Positions 28,413-36,313 are shown, numbered from the stretch's first letter. The stretch is 48,042 nucleotides of DNA from Ilumatobacter sp. (GCF_030065885.1 NZ_JASJCS010000032.1:1-48042); one strand, 5' to 3'. Notes: a model not told the origin generated them from the sequence alone. Made by a program: numbers and translations.

Positions 28413-29236
28413 GCACCGACGAACCCCGCTACGGCCGAGTCGACCGCGACTACGCGATCAAGCTGGCCACGATGCCACCCGACGACGACGGTCCGGTGTG
28501 GATGGTCAACCTCATGAAGTACCGCGAGATCGCTGCGTACGAGGACGGCCGCGAGGCGACCATCACCGGTCAGGAGGCCGATGACCTGTACTCGCCGACC
28601 GAATCGCTCCGGGCGGTCGGCGCGGAGGTCGTGTTCTTCGGTGACGTCGATCAGCACCTGCTCGGCGACGGTGTCGAGTGGGATCGCGTCGCGGTCGTCA
28701 AGTACCCGACCCGCCGGTCGTTCATCGAGATGCAGTCACGGCCCGACTTCCAGGAGAAGCATCCTCACAAGGAGGCGGGCATGGAACAGACCTTCGTCAT
28801 CGGGTGCCAGCCGATGATGTCGCCCGACCCGCCGGCTGACGTCGAACTGCCCGACTGGGCCGACGTGCCCCACCCGCCCACCGCCGACGACGGCCCGGCG
28901 ATGGTGCTCCACGTCATCCGCTACCACGACACCGAGGCCGCCGACCGGACGCCGCCCCACATGGAGGCGTACCAATCGGCCGCCGCCGAGGTCGCGCTGC
29001 GACACGGCGTGAGGATCTCGGCTTGGTTCGCCGCCGAGGGCACGATCGTCGGCGACGGTCGCCAGTGGCACCAGGTGCGCTGCAACCTGTTCCCGAGCAA
29101 GGCAGCGTTCATGGCGGTCGTCGCCGACCCCGATCGACTCGCAGCTCAGCACGATCACCGTGAGGTCGCGATCGCCGACACCTACGCCATGGTGGTCCGC
29201 CCCACGATCAACCAGCTCGCCGAGTCGTTGGTCTGA
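28409..29236 (+). CDS. DUF1330-like tandem dimeric alpha-beta barrel protein
   Basis: 275 residues; the ATG overlaps the previous stop. Two similar halves are visible: residues about 25-130 (VWMVNLMKYREIAAYEDG ... VAVVKYPTRRSFIEMQSRPDF) and about 165-265 (MVLHVIRYHD ... VRCNLFPSKAAFMAVVADPDR). The NLMKY and YPTRRSF blocks match the DUF1330/EthD ferredoxin-like fold. One chain would form the barrel that other members make as dimers. The role in the sulfatase pathway is unknown. Confidence 0.78.
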   Translation: MSTDEPRYGRVDRDYAIKLATMPPDDDGPVWMVNLMKYREIAAYEDGREATITGQEADDLYSPTESLRAVGAEVVFFGDVDQHLLGDGVEWDRVAVVKYPTRRSFIEMQSRPDFQEKHPHKEAGMEQTFVIGCQPMMSPDPPADVELPDWADVPHPPTADDGPAMVLHVIRYHDTEAADRTPPHMEAYQSAAAEVALRHGVRISAWFAAEGTIVGDGRQWHQVRCNLFPSKAAFMAVVADPDRLAAQHDHREVAIADTYAMVVRPTINQLAESLV

Positions 29237-29254
29237 CGCGCCGGCGTCAGGTGA

Positions 29255-29539
29255 TCAGATTGATGGTGCGAGCCATGCGGCTCGTCGCAGACGCGTTCGC
29301 GCGCCCGTTCGTTCGAGGAGTCGCTCGGCGGGAATCGTCAGCATCAGGTCGACGGCGAACGCGCCGTCCTCGGTCTCGATCCGCCAGGGAAACGGAACCC
29401 CGTCGGGTGGCGCCACGATCTCAGGGGCGACCAGGACGCGGCCGGAGAGCTGTGCGAACCGCGAACTCGATGCGACCATCACGCGGTGCCGCTGCTCGTC
29501 GTTCAGCTCGGCGAGGTAGATGTCGCCGGGCTCGCTCAT
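29255..29539 (-). CDS. MazF/PemK-like toxin candidate
   Basis: 94 residues. It begins MSEPGDIYLAELNDEQRHRV, matching the GDIY/W strand of PemK/MazF endoribonucleases, and has VLVAPEI and a late LMLTIPAERL as in that fold. It follows the antitoxin candidate by 7 nt in the same direction, the usual antitoxin-toxin order. The conserved Arg of the active site is not certain, so it may be a divergent CcdB/MazF relative. Confidence 0.7.
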   Translation of the reverse strand: MSEPGDIYLAELNDEQRHRVMVASSSRFAQLSGRVLVAPEIVAPPDGVPFPWRIETEDGAFAVDLMLTIPAERLLERTGARTRLRRAAWLAPSI

Positions 29540-29546
29540 CGGAGTC

Positions 29547-29759
29547 TCATCTGATGCGGCGGAACGCCCGATCGACCGCCGCTCCGGCCTGTTCGCGTCG
29601 TTCGCGCTCTGCAGCCGGGAGATCCCGCCGCCACGCTGCAGCGGCTTCCGCCTCGGCCCAGAAGCGGTCCGCTTCGAGTGCGTCGAGGGCTTCGACGACA
29701 GTGTCCTCGTAGGTCGCCCCGCCGAGCTCTCGAAGGCGTTCTTGCGTCTCGACGCTCAC
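29547..29759 (-). CDS. Antitoxin candidate of the MazF-like pair
   Basis: 70 residues from a GTG. Short, highly charged and helical (TYEDTVVEALDALEADRFWAEAEAAAAWRR), typical of type II antitoxins with a ribbon-helix-helix-like start and a disordered toxin-wrapping tail. It is encoded just upstream of the toxin candidate. No good SD precedes the GTG, so the transcript may be leaderless. Confidence 0.65.
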   Translation of the reverse strand: MSVETQERLRELGGATYEDTVVEALDALEADRFWAEAEAAAAWRRDLPAAERERREQAGAAVDRAFRRIR

Positions 29760-29856
29760 CTTGATCGTCGTCTACATCTACCCGGAGTATGCCGCTCTCG
29801 CCGACGGCGGCAGGCCCCGGAGGCGTGGCCGCGACCGGGGCCCGTCACCCGTCGGC

Positions 29857-30597
29857 TCAGCTCATGCCGCCGTCGACGACGAGCTCCGTCCCGGTGACGA
29901 AGCTGGCGTCGTCGGACAGCAGGAACGCGGTCGCCGAGGCGATCTCGTCGGCGCTGCCGAAGCGGCCAAGCGGCACCTGGTCGAGGATCTGCTCGGCGAA
30001 CCCCTGGATCTCCTCCTCGCTCAGCCCGGTCGCCGAGAAGAAGCCGGTCTCGATCGGACCGGGGCTCACTGCGTTCACGCGGATCTGGCGCGCAGCGAGC
30101 TCGTTCGAGAACACCTTCATCGCCGAGCGGACCGCTCCCTTCGTCGCCGCGTAGATGCCGGCGCCGGGCATGCCGACGTCGTTCACGATCGAGGTGTTCA
30201 GCACGACCGCACCGCCGTCGGCGACAGCCGGTTCGAGCGCCCTGAGCTGGAGCAACGGTCCGCGCACGTTCACGCCGAACTGGCGGTCGAACTCCTCTGA
30301 CTCCAGCGCCTGGATCGGCTGGAACGCGCCGAGCCCGGCATTGAGGAACACGCCGTCGACGCTGCCGCCGAACACCTCGTCGACCGCAGCACGCAGCGCG
30401 TCTGCGGCGGCAGGGTCTGCCGAGTCGTTGGCGATTGCGGTGACGCCGTCGATCTCGTTGACCTCGGCGAGCCGGGCCTCGTCGCGCCCGGTGACGAGCG
30501 CCTGGCCGCCTTCGGCGACGACCCGCTTCGCGGTGGCGAGCCCGATGCCGCTGGTGCCGCCCGTGATGACGACCTTCTTGTCCTGGAACCTGTTCAT
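29857..30597 (-). CDS. Short-chain dehydrogenase/reductase
   Basis: 246 residues from ATG 30597, chosen because the frame further upstream runs through the palindromic operator. The cofactor motif TGGTSGIG is at 12-19, the NAG motif is FLNAGLG, catalytic Ser is in NTSIV and Y-x-x-x-K in IYAATKGAV. The end TELVVDGGMS is typical of SDRs. The substrate is unknown. The gene is downstream of the perfect palindrome and beside a TetR gene on the same strand, so it is probably repressed until an electrophilic or aromatic ligand appears. Confidence 0.9.
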   Translation of the reverse strand: MNRFQDKKVVITGGTSGIGLATAKRVVAEGGQALVTGRDEARLAEVNEIDGVTAIANDSADPAAADALRAAVDEVFGGSVDGVFLNAGLGAFQPIQALESEEFDRQFGVNVRGPLLQLRALEPAVADGGAVVLNTSIVNDVGMPGAGIYAATKGAVRSAMKVFSNELAARQIRVNAVSPGPIETGFFSATGLSEEEIQGFAEQILDQVPLGRFGSADEIASATAFLLSDDASFVTGTELVVDGGMS

Positions 30598-30630
30598 CTT
30601 GGTGTCACTTTCTGTTGGGGGTGGGTTCAG

Positions 30631-30656
30631 CATTGGGAAACGATCGTTTCCCAATG
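30631..30656. promoter_or_regulatory. Perfect 26-bp palindromic operator
   Basis: Two 13-bp arms cattgggaaacga and tcgtttcccaatg meet with no gap, a perfect palindrome 33 bp upstream of the SDR start and just behind the TetR gene. A TetR dimer is the obvious ligand. A degenerate copy lies in front of the TetR gene at 31299-31319. Confidence 0.85.
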
Positions 30657-30696
30657 AGATCGTGTTGGAGGGAGCGTGCGAGCGTGGTCATGCGGC

Positions 30697-31281
30697 TCAG
30701 CCCGCCCTGTCGAGGGCACTCAGCGCCATGTCGAGGATGTCGCGGGCCTCGTCGCGTCGGATGCCCTTCCGGGCCTCGACCTGCACGCCGTTGACCGCGG
30801 TCGTGAGCAGTCGTGCGCCCCGTTCGGGATCGCAGTCGAGCTGGCCGTCCGCCACCGCGTTGGCGAGTGCCCGGCGGACGGCCGCCCGCAGCTTCCGATC
30901 GTGCGCCCGAAGGCGTCGACGCACCGGCTCATCGGTCGCAGCCAGCTCCATGGCGACACCGACGGCGTAGCAGCCGCGCGTCGGCGAACGATCGCCGGCT
31001 CGGGTCGCAACGACATCGAGATAGGCGTTGATGCCGTCGAGCGGGGTGGGCCCTGACTCGAGCACGTCGATCGTCGCGGCCAGTCCCTCATCGAGGTACG
31101 TGTCGAGGGTTCGATGGCAGAGCGCCGCCTTGTTCTCGAACGCCTTGTAGATGCTGCCGACCGACAGCCCTGTCGCCTCGCTCAGGTCGGAGATCGACGT
31201 GGCGGCGATGCCGTTCGCCCAGAAGGCGTCGCGGGCCAGGTCGACCACCTGCTCCTCGTCGAACTCCCGCGGGCGTCCCAT
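30697..31281 (-). CDS. TetR-family regulator of the adjacent SDR
   Basis: 194 residues. It starts MGRPREFDEEQVVDLARDAF and its helix-turn-helix is about 24-45 (ATSISDLSEATGLSVGSIYKAF), close to AcrR/YxaF-type repressors of oxidoreductases. It is followed at 30597 by the SDR on the same strand, with the perfect palindrome between them, and has a degenerate version of that palindrome at its own promoter, suggesting autoregulation. Confidence 0.9.
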   Translation of the reverse strand: MGRPREFDEEQVVDLARDAFWANGIAATSISDLSEATGLSVGSIYKAFENKAALCHRTLDTYLDEGLAATIDVLESGPTPLDGINAYLDVVATRAGDRSPTRGCYAVGVAMELAATDEPVRRRLRAHDRKLRAAVRRALANAVADGQLDCDPERGARLLTTAVNGVQVEARKGIRRDEARDILDMALSALDRAG

Positions 31282-31298
31282 GTCGGTAGTCAACCCGG

Positions 31299-31319
31299 TT
31301 CGGGAACGAATATTTCCAA
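31299..31319. promoter_or_regulatory. Degenerate second TetR operator
   Basis: ttcgggaacgaatatttccaa, seen on the other strand, aligns with the outer parts of the perfect palindrome at 30631-30656 (shared TTGGAAA and CGTTCCC-like blocks). It lies 18 bp upstream of the TetR start, so it fits weak autorepression. Confidence 0.55.
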
Positions 31320-31369
31320 ACCGCCCGGACTTCTCGGGCTGCTCGAGCTCTGCGGGGTAGCGGGGCCAG

Positions 31370-32212
31370 CTACGGGGTCGCCGACGGGTGGTGCCCTGCG
31401 CCCTCCCACTCGTCCCAGAACTCGGCCGACCGCCGACCGGCGGTCCCGTCGCTGAATGCCGGATCGAGGAGCTTTGCGGGGTGGCGCCCGTCCGCATGGC
31501 CCATGAAGGGCGGGTGGATCGAGTAGCCGAGCAGTTGCTGAACCCGCTCGGAGTAGCGCATCGCCATCTCCCGGCGGACCGACAGCATGAACGTCTCCTG
31601 TGGCCGGGCCCACGGCGCGCAGTACTGGGGCGTGATCGCGAGCCGGTCGCCGGCGGACCGGTTGGCGCCACCTCGGTGGAGCGTCGTGCCGAGAAAGACG
31701 ACCGCCGAACCGGCCGGCATCTCGACCACCACGGCGTCATCGGGGTCGTGCGTCGCCTCGGCGCCCCACTTGTGGCTCCCGGGGATCACCTCGGTGGCGC
31801 CGTTGTCGGCGGTGAAGTCGTCGATCGCCCAGATCGTCGACACCGAGTAGGAGGGCCGCGGCAGCGGGATCGTGACGAACGCATCGTCGTAGTGCCACGC
31901 CTGCGCGGTCTCGCCGGGGTGGAGCTGGATCGCCAGGCACGCCGACAGCAGGTAGTTCGTCTCCATGACCGCATCGAGCAGCGGGAGGATCCGTTCGTTC
32001 GCGACGAGCTCGGCGACGGCGGGCGCCTTGTCGAGGAGTGCATAGACCCGCTCGCTCGCCAGGCCCTCGAACTCGTTGCGGCCGGGATACTCGCCCTGGA
32101 GGTACGGGTCGAGTTGTTCGCGAACCGCCGTGAGCGTGCTCGACGAGATTGCGTTCGGCACGACGACGTACCCCTCGTCACGCAGTTGCTCGAGTTCGGT
32201 AGGCGACGTCAT
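31370..32212 (-). CDS. Second PhyH-family Fe(II)/2-oxoglutarate oxygenase
   Basis: 280 residues. Iron ligands H107-x-D109 (AWHYDDAF) and H179 (TLHRGGANRS), with R190 placed as in PhyH enzymes. It opens with LEQLRDEGYVVVPNAIS, the standard family start. It is only distantly similar to the PhyH protein at 13450, so they are not recent duplicates. It is a single gene upstream of the TetR-SDR pair. Substrate unknown. Confidence 0.88.
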   Translation of the reverse strand: MTSPTELEQLRDEGYVVVPNAISSSTLTAVREQLDPYLQGEYPGRNEFEGLASERVYALLDKAPAVAELVANERILPLLDAVMETNYLLSACLAIQLHPGETAQAWHYDDAFVTIPLPRPSYSVSTIWAIDDFTADNGATEVIPGSHKWGAEATHDPDDAVVVEMPAGSAVVFLGTTLHRGGANRSAGDRLAITPQYCAPWARPQETFMLSVRREMAMRYSERVQQLLGYSIHPPFMGHADGRHPAKLLDPAFSDGTAGRRSAEFWDEWEGAGHHPSATP

Positions 32213-32349
32213 GCGGGAGATCGTCGCGTGATCGCCGGCTCTCCGCCGAGCCGGTCAGCCGGCCGAGCCGCTGATACTCCCCTCGATGCTGAGCGCCCGC
32301 TGACGGTTGAGCCGGTCGATCAATTGCGCGCCCATCGCGGCTGCCGGTG

Positions 32350-33063
32350 TCAGGCGAGCGCCACGATCGCTTCGTGCTCGATCGTCGCCACCGGGGCGTC
32401 GTCGGCGAGGATCCGGATGTCGACGAGTGCCCGCTCGCCGGCGCGGGAGTCGAAGCGGTCGACCAGCGTCGACTCGACGCGGAGCAGCGCGCCGTCGCCG
32501 GCGACGCCCTCGTGGAAGATGCGGCTGCGGGTGTGGACCCACGGCCCGGTCACGAGGTTGTGCTTGAACACGGTGTTCGAGAGGTTGGCCCACACGACTG
32601 GGTGCACGATGTGCTGCTCCGCGTAGATGCCGAGGCCGTCGCCCGCCCGCGTGCCGTAGGTTCGTTGCGCCTCGGTCAGCCGGAGCTCGATGTCGGGGAA
32701 TCGCTCGCCGTCACGAATCGGGGGAGCGTCCGCCCGCTCCCACAGTTCGAGCGACGCCTGCACGTCGTCGCCCACCCGTCCTTCGACGATCGGCCCCGCG
32801 TCGCCTGCGGCGATCACGCAGTCGACGCGATCGCCGTCGCAGACCGGGCGGCGGAGCCGGAGCTCGCCGCCGCCGTGGCCGAGCCACGCCGTCCCCCATG
32901 CCGCCATCGGCGGATGGGTGAGGTAGGCGTACACGGACGTGCCGGCGACGAGGGCGCGCTCGAAGCCGGCGGCCCGCGCACCCGCGTCGGTGTGGACCGC
33001 GTTGTCGCTGTGCTCGGGCAGGTTGATCGCCGTGGTCGACCACGACTGGAGCCCGCTCATCAC
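32350..33063 (-). CDS. MaoC-like hot-dog fold dehydratase/hydratase
   Basis: 237 residues, long enough for two fused hot-dog domains. The first has NAVHTDAGARAAGFERALVAG, matching the catalytic D-x4-H and Gly-rich helix of MaoC-like (R)-hydratases; the second half has IVHPVVWANLSNTVFKHNL. It probably hydrates an enoyl-CoA or related thioester. It is 15 nt upstream of the MDMPI-fold gene in the same direction. Confidence 0.75.
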   Translation of the reverse strand: MMSGLQSWSTTAINLPEHSDNAVHTDAGARAAGFERALVAGTSVYAYLTHPPMAAWGTAWLGHGGGELRLRRPVCDGDRVDCVIAAGDAGPIVEGRVGDDVQASLELWERADAPPIRDGERFPDIELRLTEAQRTYGTRAGDGLGIYAEQHIVHPVVWANLSNTVFKHNLVTGPWVHTRSRIFHEGVAGDGALLRVESTLVDRFDSRAGERALVDIRILADDAPVATIEHEAIVALA

Positions 33064-33078
33064 CCCTCCCGGCGCGGC

Positions 33079-33696
33079 CTACCGCCAGCGCGCCGCACCC
33101 TCGCCCGAGATCTCGTCGAGCGCCACCGGCCGGTCGGCGAGCGCCATCATGATCGCCTCGGCCGGGCCGGTGATCTCGGCGCCGTCGCCGAACGCCCAGT
33201 CGATGTCGGACGGCGCGAGCTTCACGCCGTCGAGCGGCTTGCGATCGACCAGCGTGGTGGCGTGCTTGTGCGTCGTGAGGAAGTCGAGCGCATCGCGCAG
33301 CGTGTCGGGGCTCAGCGAGCCCTCGAGGCCGAGCGGTCGGCGCACGTCCTGCGTGTGGATCGCCATGTCGGTCAGCGTCATCTCTTCGGGGAACATCGGC
33401 AGCGGCGCGGACTTCGTGGCCTTCGCCCGGAGCTCGGCGATGACGTCGGCGACCGGTCGGTCGAGTTGGGTCCGGGCCATCGTCTGCGATGCCCGGCCGA
33501 AGTCGCCGCGGCTTCTGGCGACCGTGAACATGAACCGCGGCAGGCTCGTCGCCACGAAGCTCGTGACGTGACACAGCACGCCGCGCGCCGTCCACGCGTC
33601 GCACAGCGACTGCTGCTCGAGTTGCTCGGGTGAGAGCCCCTCGACCATGTCGGCGAAGTCACGCCGCAGCGCTCCGACGCGGTCCCACTCGGCCAT
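33079..33696 (-). CDS. Mycothiol-dependent maleylpyruvate isomerase-fold protein (MDMPI/DinB)
   Basis: 205 residues from the ATG at 33696. The family metal ligands appear as His in LCHVTSF and His in DMAIHTQDVRRPLG; the start RVGALRRDFADMVEGLSPEQLEQQSLCDAWTARG is characteristic. Such proteins use mycothiol, a thiol limited to Actinomycetota, which supports the host assignment. The exact reaction is unknown. It is co-directional with the MaoC-like gene. Confidence 0.82.
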   Translation of the reverse strand: MAEWDRVGALRRDFADMVEGLSPEQLEQQSLCDAWTARGVLCHVTSFVATSLPRFMFTVARSRGDFGRASQTMARTQLDRPVADVIAELRAKATKSAPLPMFPEEMTLTDMAIHTQDVRRPLGLEGSLSPDTLRDALDFLTTHKHATTLVDRKPLDGVKLAPSDIDWAFGDGAEITGPAEAIMMALADRPVALDEISGEGAARWR

Positions 33697-33795
33697 CTCG
33701 ATCCCCCGATCGTCTCGTCGAACTGATGTGCTCGAACGGGGAGGCACAGTAACCGTCCGATCGGGCGGCTGGAAAGGGCGGCGGCGTCCGCACCT

Positions 33796-34233
33796 TCACT
33801 CGAGGTCGATCGCCGCCGCCTGCAGCCGCTGGATCACCGGCTCCATGGCGCCGCAGTCGCACCGCTCGACGCTCGGGCAGGTGCACACGATCGACGCGGC
33901 CATCATGTCGCGAGCGAGCCCCAGGCGCTCGATCTGCTCGTCGATCGCGGCGACGCGCTGCCGTGCGATCTCGCGGGTCCGCTGCCGCTCCGGACTCGCA
34001 TCGGTGACGACCTCGGCGATCTCGTCGAGGCTCAGACCGGCGACGCGGCAGAAGCGGATGACCATCAACCGCATCAGCACGTCGGGCCGATAGCGGCGCT
34101 TGCCGCCTTCCCGCTCGGGCGGTTCGATCAGGCCGCGTTGCTCGTAGTAGCGCAACGTCGTGATGGGCGTGGTCGAGAGCTGCGCCAGCTCGCCGATCGA
34201 CAGCCGTCCGCCCGTCCCGTCACCGCTCAGCAA
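33796..34233 (-). CDS. MerR-family regulator with a CxC-x5-CxC cluster
   Basis: 145 residues from a proposed TTG at 34233; the frame is open further upstream but that would overlap the divergent promoter. The winged helix starts LSIGELAQLSTTPITTLRYYEQRGLI and continues with the wing GGKRRYRPDVL. A dimer helix follows. The C-terminus has IVCTCPSVERCDCGAME, four cysteines spaced CxC-x5-CxC. SoxR uses CxxCxC-x5-C, so this is related in style but not the same. A metal or Fe-S sensor is likely. It faces the Moco oxidoreductase, whose promoter has the MerR-type long spacer. Confidence 0.82.
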   Translation of the reverse strand: MLSGDGTGGRLSIGELAQLSTTPITTLRYYEQRGLIEPPEREGGKRRYRPDVLMRLMVIRFCRVAGLSLDEIAEVVTDASPERQRTREIARQRVAAIDEQIERLGLARDMMAASIVCTCPSVERCDCGAMEPVIQRLQAAAIDLE

Positions 34234-34262
34234 CTGTTCACCGATTCGTTCGAAACTAGCGG

Positions 34263-34293
34263 TTGACCTTGACCCGGGTCGAGGTCGTACGGT
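34263..34293 (+). promoter_or_regulatory. MerR-type promoter with 19-bp spacer and palindrome
   Basis: -35 TTGACC (34263-34268) and -10 TACGGT (34288-34293) are 19 bp apart, the stretched spacer on which MerR activators act. The spacer is filled by the near-perfect dyad ACCTTGACCCGGGTCGAGGT. The -10 places the transcription start at about the A of the ATG at 34300, so the mRNA is probably leaderless. Confidence 0.75.
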
Positions 34294-34299
34294 CGAGCG

Positions 34300-35367
34300 A
34301 TGACCGAGGTCGCCGAGCAGCAATCGAGGACGACAGCGGGTCGACGTTCGCTCTGGACGCGCACCGTCGGGTCGCTGTCGTCGCGGCAGGTGAACCTGTT
34401 GCTCGCCGCTGCCACGTCCGGCGCCGTTGTCACCGGACTCGTCTCATGGGCGGTCGGCACCGGCTGGAGCCGGTGGTGGACGGCACTGCACGCAACGTGC
34501 GGCGTGCTCGTGGTGGTGCTCGCCCCGGCCAAGGCCCGCCGATCGGTGCGCGCCGGCATGAGGCGCCGCCGCCCGACCCGCTGGATCTCGGTGGCGTTCG
34601 GCGTGATCGTCATGGCGACCGTCGCGCTCGGCTTCGCACACTCGACGGGCGTTTGGACGGGCGTCGGGTACTGGACGTCGCTGTGGACGCACTTCCTGCT
34701 GGCGTTCGCGTCGGTGCCGCTGCTGGTGTGGCATCTCTGGTCGCGGCCGGTTCGCCCGAAGGCGGTCGATCTCGATCGTCGGCTGCTGATCGGCGGTGGT
34801 GCCGCTGCCGCAGCTGCGGCCGTCACCGTCGCAGCGGTCGAGGGCGCCGTCCGTGTGGTCGGTCTCGACGGAGCCGAACGCCGGTTCACCGGTTCCCACG
34901 AGATCGGCTCGTTCGATCCGGACGTGATGCCGACGGTGTCGTGGATCGACGACAGGGCGCCCGCCACACGGCCCGAGGACTGGGAGCTGCGCGTCGACGG
35001 CCTGCTCGTCCCGCTCGACGATCTGCGATCCAGCGCCAGACCGGTCGACGCCGTGCTCGACTGCACCGGCGGTTGGTGGAGCGAGCAGCGATGGGACGTC
35101 GTGCCGATCTCGGAGCTGCTGGCCGGCGATGCGGCGAGCTTCGACGTGATGTCGGCCACCGGCTACGCCCGCCGATTCCCGATGCGCGATGCCGAGTCGG
35201 TCTTCGTGGCGGTTGGCTACGACGGACGTCGGCTCCGCCGCGGCCACGGAGCTCCTGTCCGGATCGTGGCGCCCGGTCGACGGGGGCCGTGGTGGGTCAA
35301 GTGGGTGGTGTCGATCGAGCCGACCGACCGCCCCTGGTGGTTCCAGCTGCCGTTCCCGCTGACCTGA
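34300..35367 (+). CDS. Cytochrome b-like membrane domain fused to a molybdopterin oxidoreductase domain
   Basis: 355 residues. Residues 25-155 form four membrane helices with conserved-looking His residues (ALHATCG, FAHSTG, WTHFLL, VWHLWSR), suggesting b-type haem or quinone contact. A short linker with another hydrophobic stretch leads to a sulfite-oxidase-like molybdopterin domain (about 190-355) with WELRVDGLL, C255 in LDCTGGWWSEQRW as candidate Mo ligand, and GYARRFP. It would work like YedY/MsrP-YedZ in one chain, passing electrons from the membrane to an outer substrate such as an oxidised thioether. Expression is probably under the divergent MerR. Confidence 0.83.
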   Translation: MTEVAEQQSRTTAGRRSLWTRTVGSLSSRQVNLLLAAATSGAVVTGLVSWAVGTGWSRWWTALHATCGVLVVVLAPAKARRSVRAGMRRRRPTRWISVAFGVIVMATVALGFAHSTGVWTGVGYWTSLWTHFLLAFASVPLLVWHLWSRPVRPKAVDLDRRLLIGGGAAAAAAAVTVAAVEGAVRVVGLDGAERRFTGSHEIGSFDPDVMPTVSWIDDRAPATRPEDWELRVDGLLVPLDDLRSSARPVDAVLDCTGGWWSEQRWDVVPISELLAGDAASFDVMSATGYARRFPMRDAESVFVAVGYDGRRLRRGHGAPVRIVAPGRRGPWWVKWVVSIEPTDRPWWFQLPFPLT

Positions 35368-35462
35368 CCTGATCCGAAACGCGCCGGCCAGCGACGGCGT
35401 TCATAGCTGATACGCCGTACAGGGCATAGCGAAGAAGATGTTGTCGCCGCTAGGCTGGCGGG

Positions 35463-35801
35463 ATGGTGAGGTCGACGGCGGTCACCGCCCATCGCAGCCC
35501 GGCGGCCGATCTGATCGTGCGGGCCCGCCGCGACGCCGGGCTGACCCAGACGGCGCTCGCCGCGCAGCTGGGCACCACCCAATCGGTGGTCTCGCGATGG
35601 GAACGTGGCCACGACGAGCCCCGCCTCACCACGCTGGCGTCCATCCTCCAGGCGTGCGGGCTGCGGCTCTCGCTGACGGTCGAACCCGACGACGTCGACC
35701 GGGCCCAGATCCGCCAGCAGCTGGAGATGACGCCGGCACAGCGGTTGGCGTCGGTGGTCAACGTCGGGAGGGCCGTCGCGTCGGCCCGGAAGGTCGGCTG
35801 A
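35463..35801 (+). CDS. XRE-family HTH regulator/antitoxin
   Basis: 112 residues. Helix-turn-helix TQTALAAQLGTTQSVVSRWERG at about 28-49, with a short C-terminal tail. The stop shares one base with the start of the nucleotidyltransferase gene (TGATG), the layout of HTH plus nucleotidyltransferase toxin-antitoxin or abortive-infection pairs. A TAGGCT at 35451-35456 may be the -10, making the mRNA leaderless. Confidence 0.8.
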   Translation: MVRSTAVTAHRSPAADLIVRARRDAGLTQTALAAQLGTTQSVVSRWERGHDEPRLTTLASILQACGLRLSLTVEPDDVDRAQIRQQLEMTPAQRLASVVNVGRAVASARKVG

Positions 35802-36313
35802 TGCCCGCACCGTTCGACCCCTCGTGCATCTTCGGCGTGCTCGCCGAACACGACGTCGACTACGTCCTCATCGGCGGGTTGGCCGCGGTGCTCCGAGGTT
35901 CGACGGCGATGACCAACGATGCCGACATCGTCCCGGCACACGAGCCGGGCAACCTCGAGCGGCTGAGTGCGGCGCTCGTCGATCTTCGCGCACGGCTGCG
36001 CGTCGAGGACACGCCGAGCGGCATCGAGTTCGATCCGCACCCCGCCCTGATCGCCTCGATGGCGATGCTCAACACGACGACTCGGTGCGGCGACCTCGAC
36101 CTCACGTTCGCGCCGCCTGCGCTCGACGACTACGGCTCGCTCGTCGAGAACAGCGACGTGTTCGACATCGAGGGTCGACTCGTTCGGGTCGCCGCGCTCG
36201 CCGACATCATCCGGTCGAAGCAAGCCTCCGGGCGTGCGAAGGATCGGGCCACGCTGCCCGTCCTGCTCGCGTTGCAGGAGGAGATCGACGCACAGGACGA
36301 AGCGCCGAGCTGA
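35801..36313 (+). CDS. DUF6036/AbiEii-like nucleotidyltransferase
   Basis: 170 residues. It starts DYVLIGGLAAVLRGSTAMTNDADIV, the GG...TxDxD core of DUF6036-type minimal nucleotidyltransferases; the metal-binding acidic pair is D-A-D in NDADIV with a third acidic residue in DLDLTF. C-terminal helices include DIIRSKQASGRAKD. In pairs like this the enzyme is the probable toxin or effector and the XRE protein the regulator. Overlaps its partner by one base. Confidence 0.8.
   Translation: MPAPFDPSCIFGVLAEHDVDYVLIGGLAAVLRGSTAMTNDADIVPAHEPGNLERLSAALVDLRARLRVEDTPSGIEFDPHPALIASMAMLNTTTRCGDLDLTFAPPALDDYGSLVENSDVFDIEGRLVRVAALADIIRSKQASGRAKDRATLPVLLALQEEIDAQDEAPS

Noticed and set aside
33796..34323. 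MerR start at 34323
   Set aside because: It would overlap the divergent promoter and the first codons of the Moco gene; the extra N-terminus has no MerR similarity.
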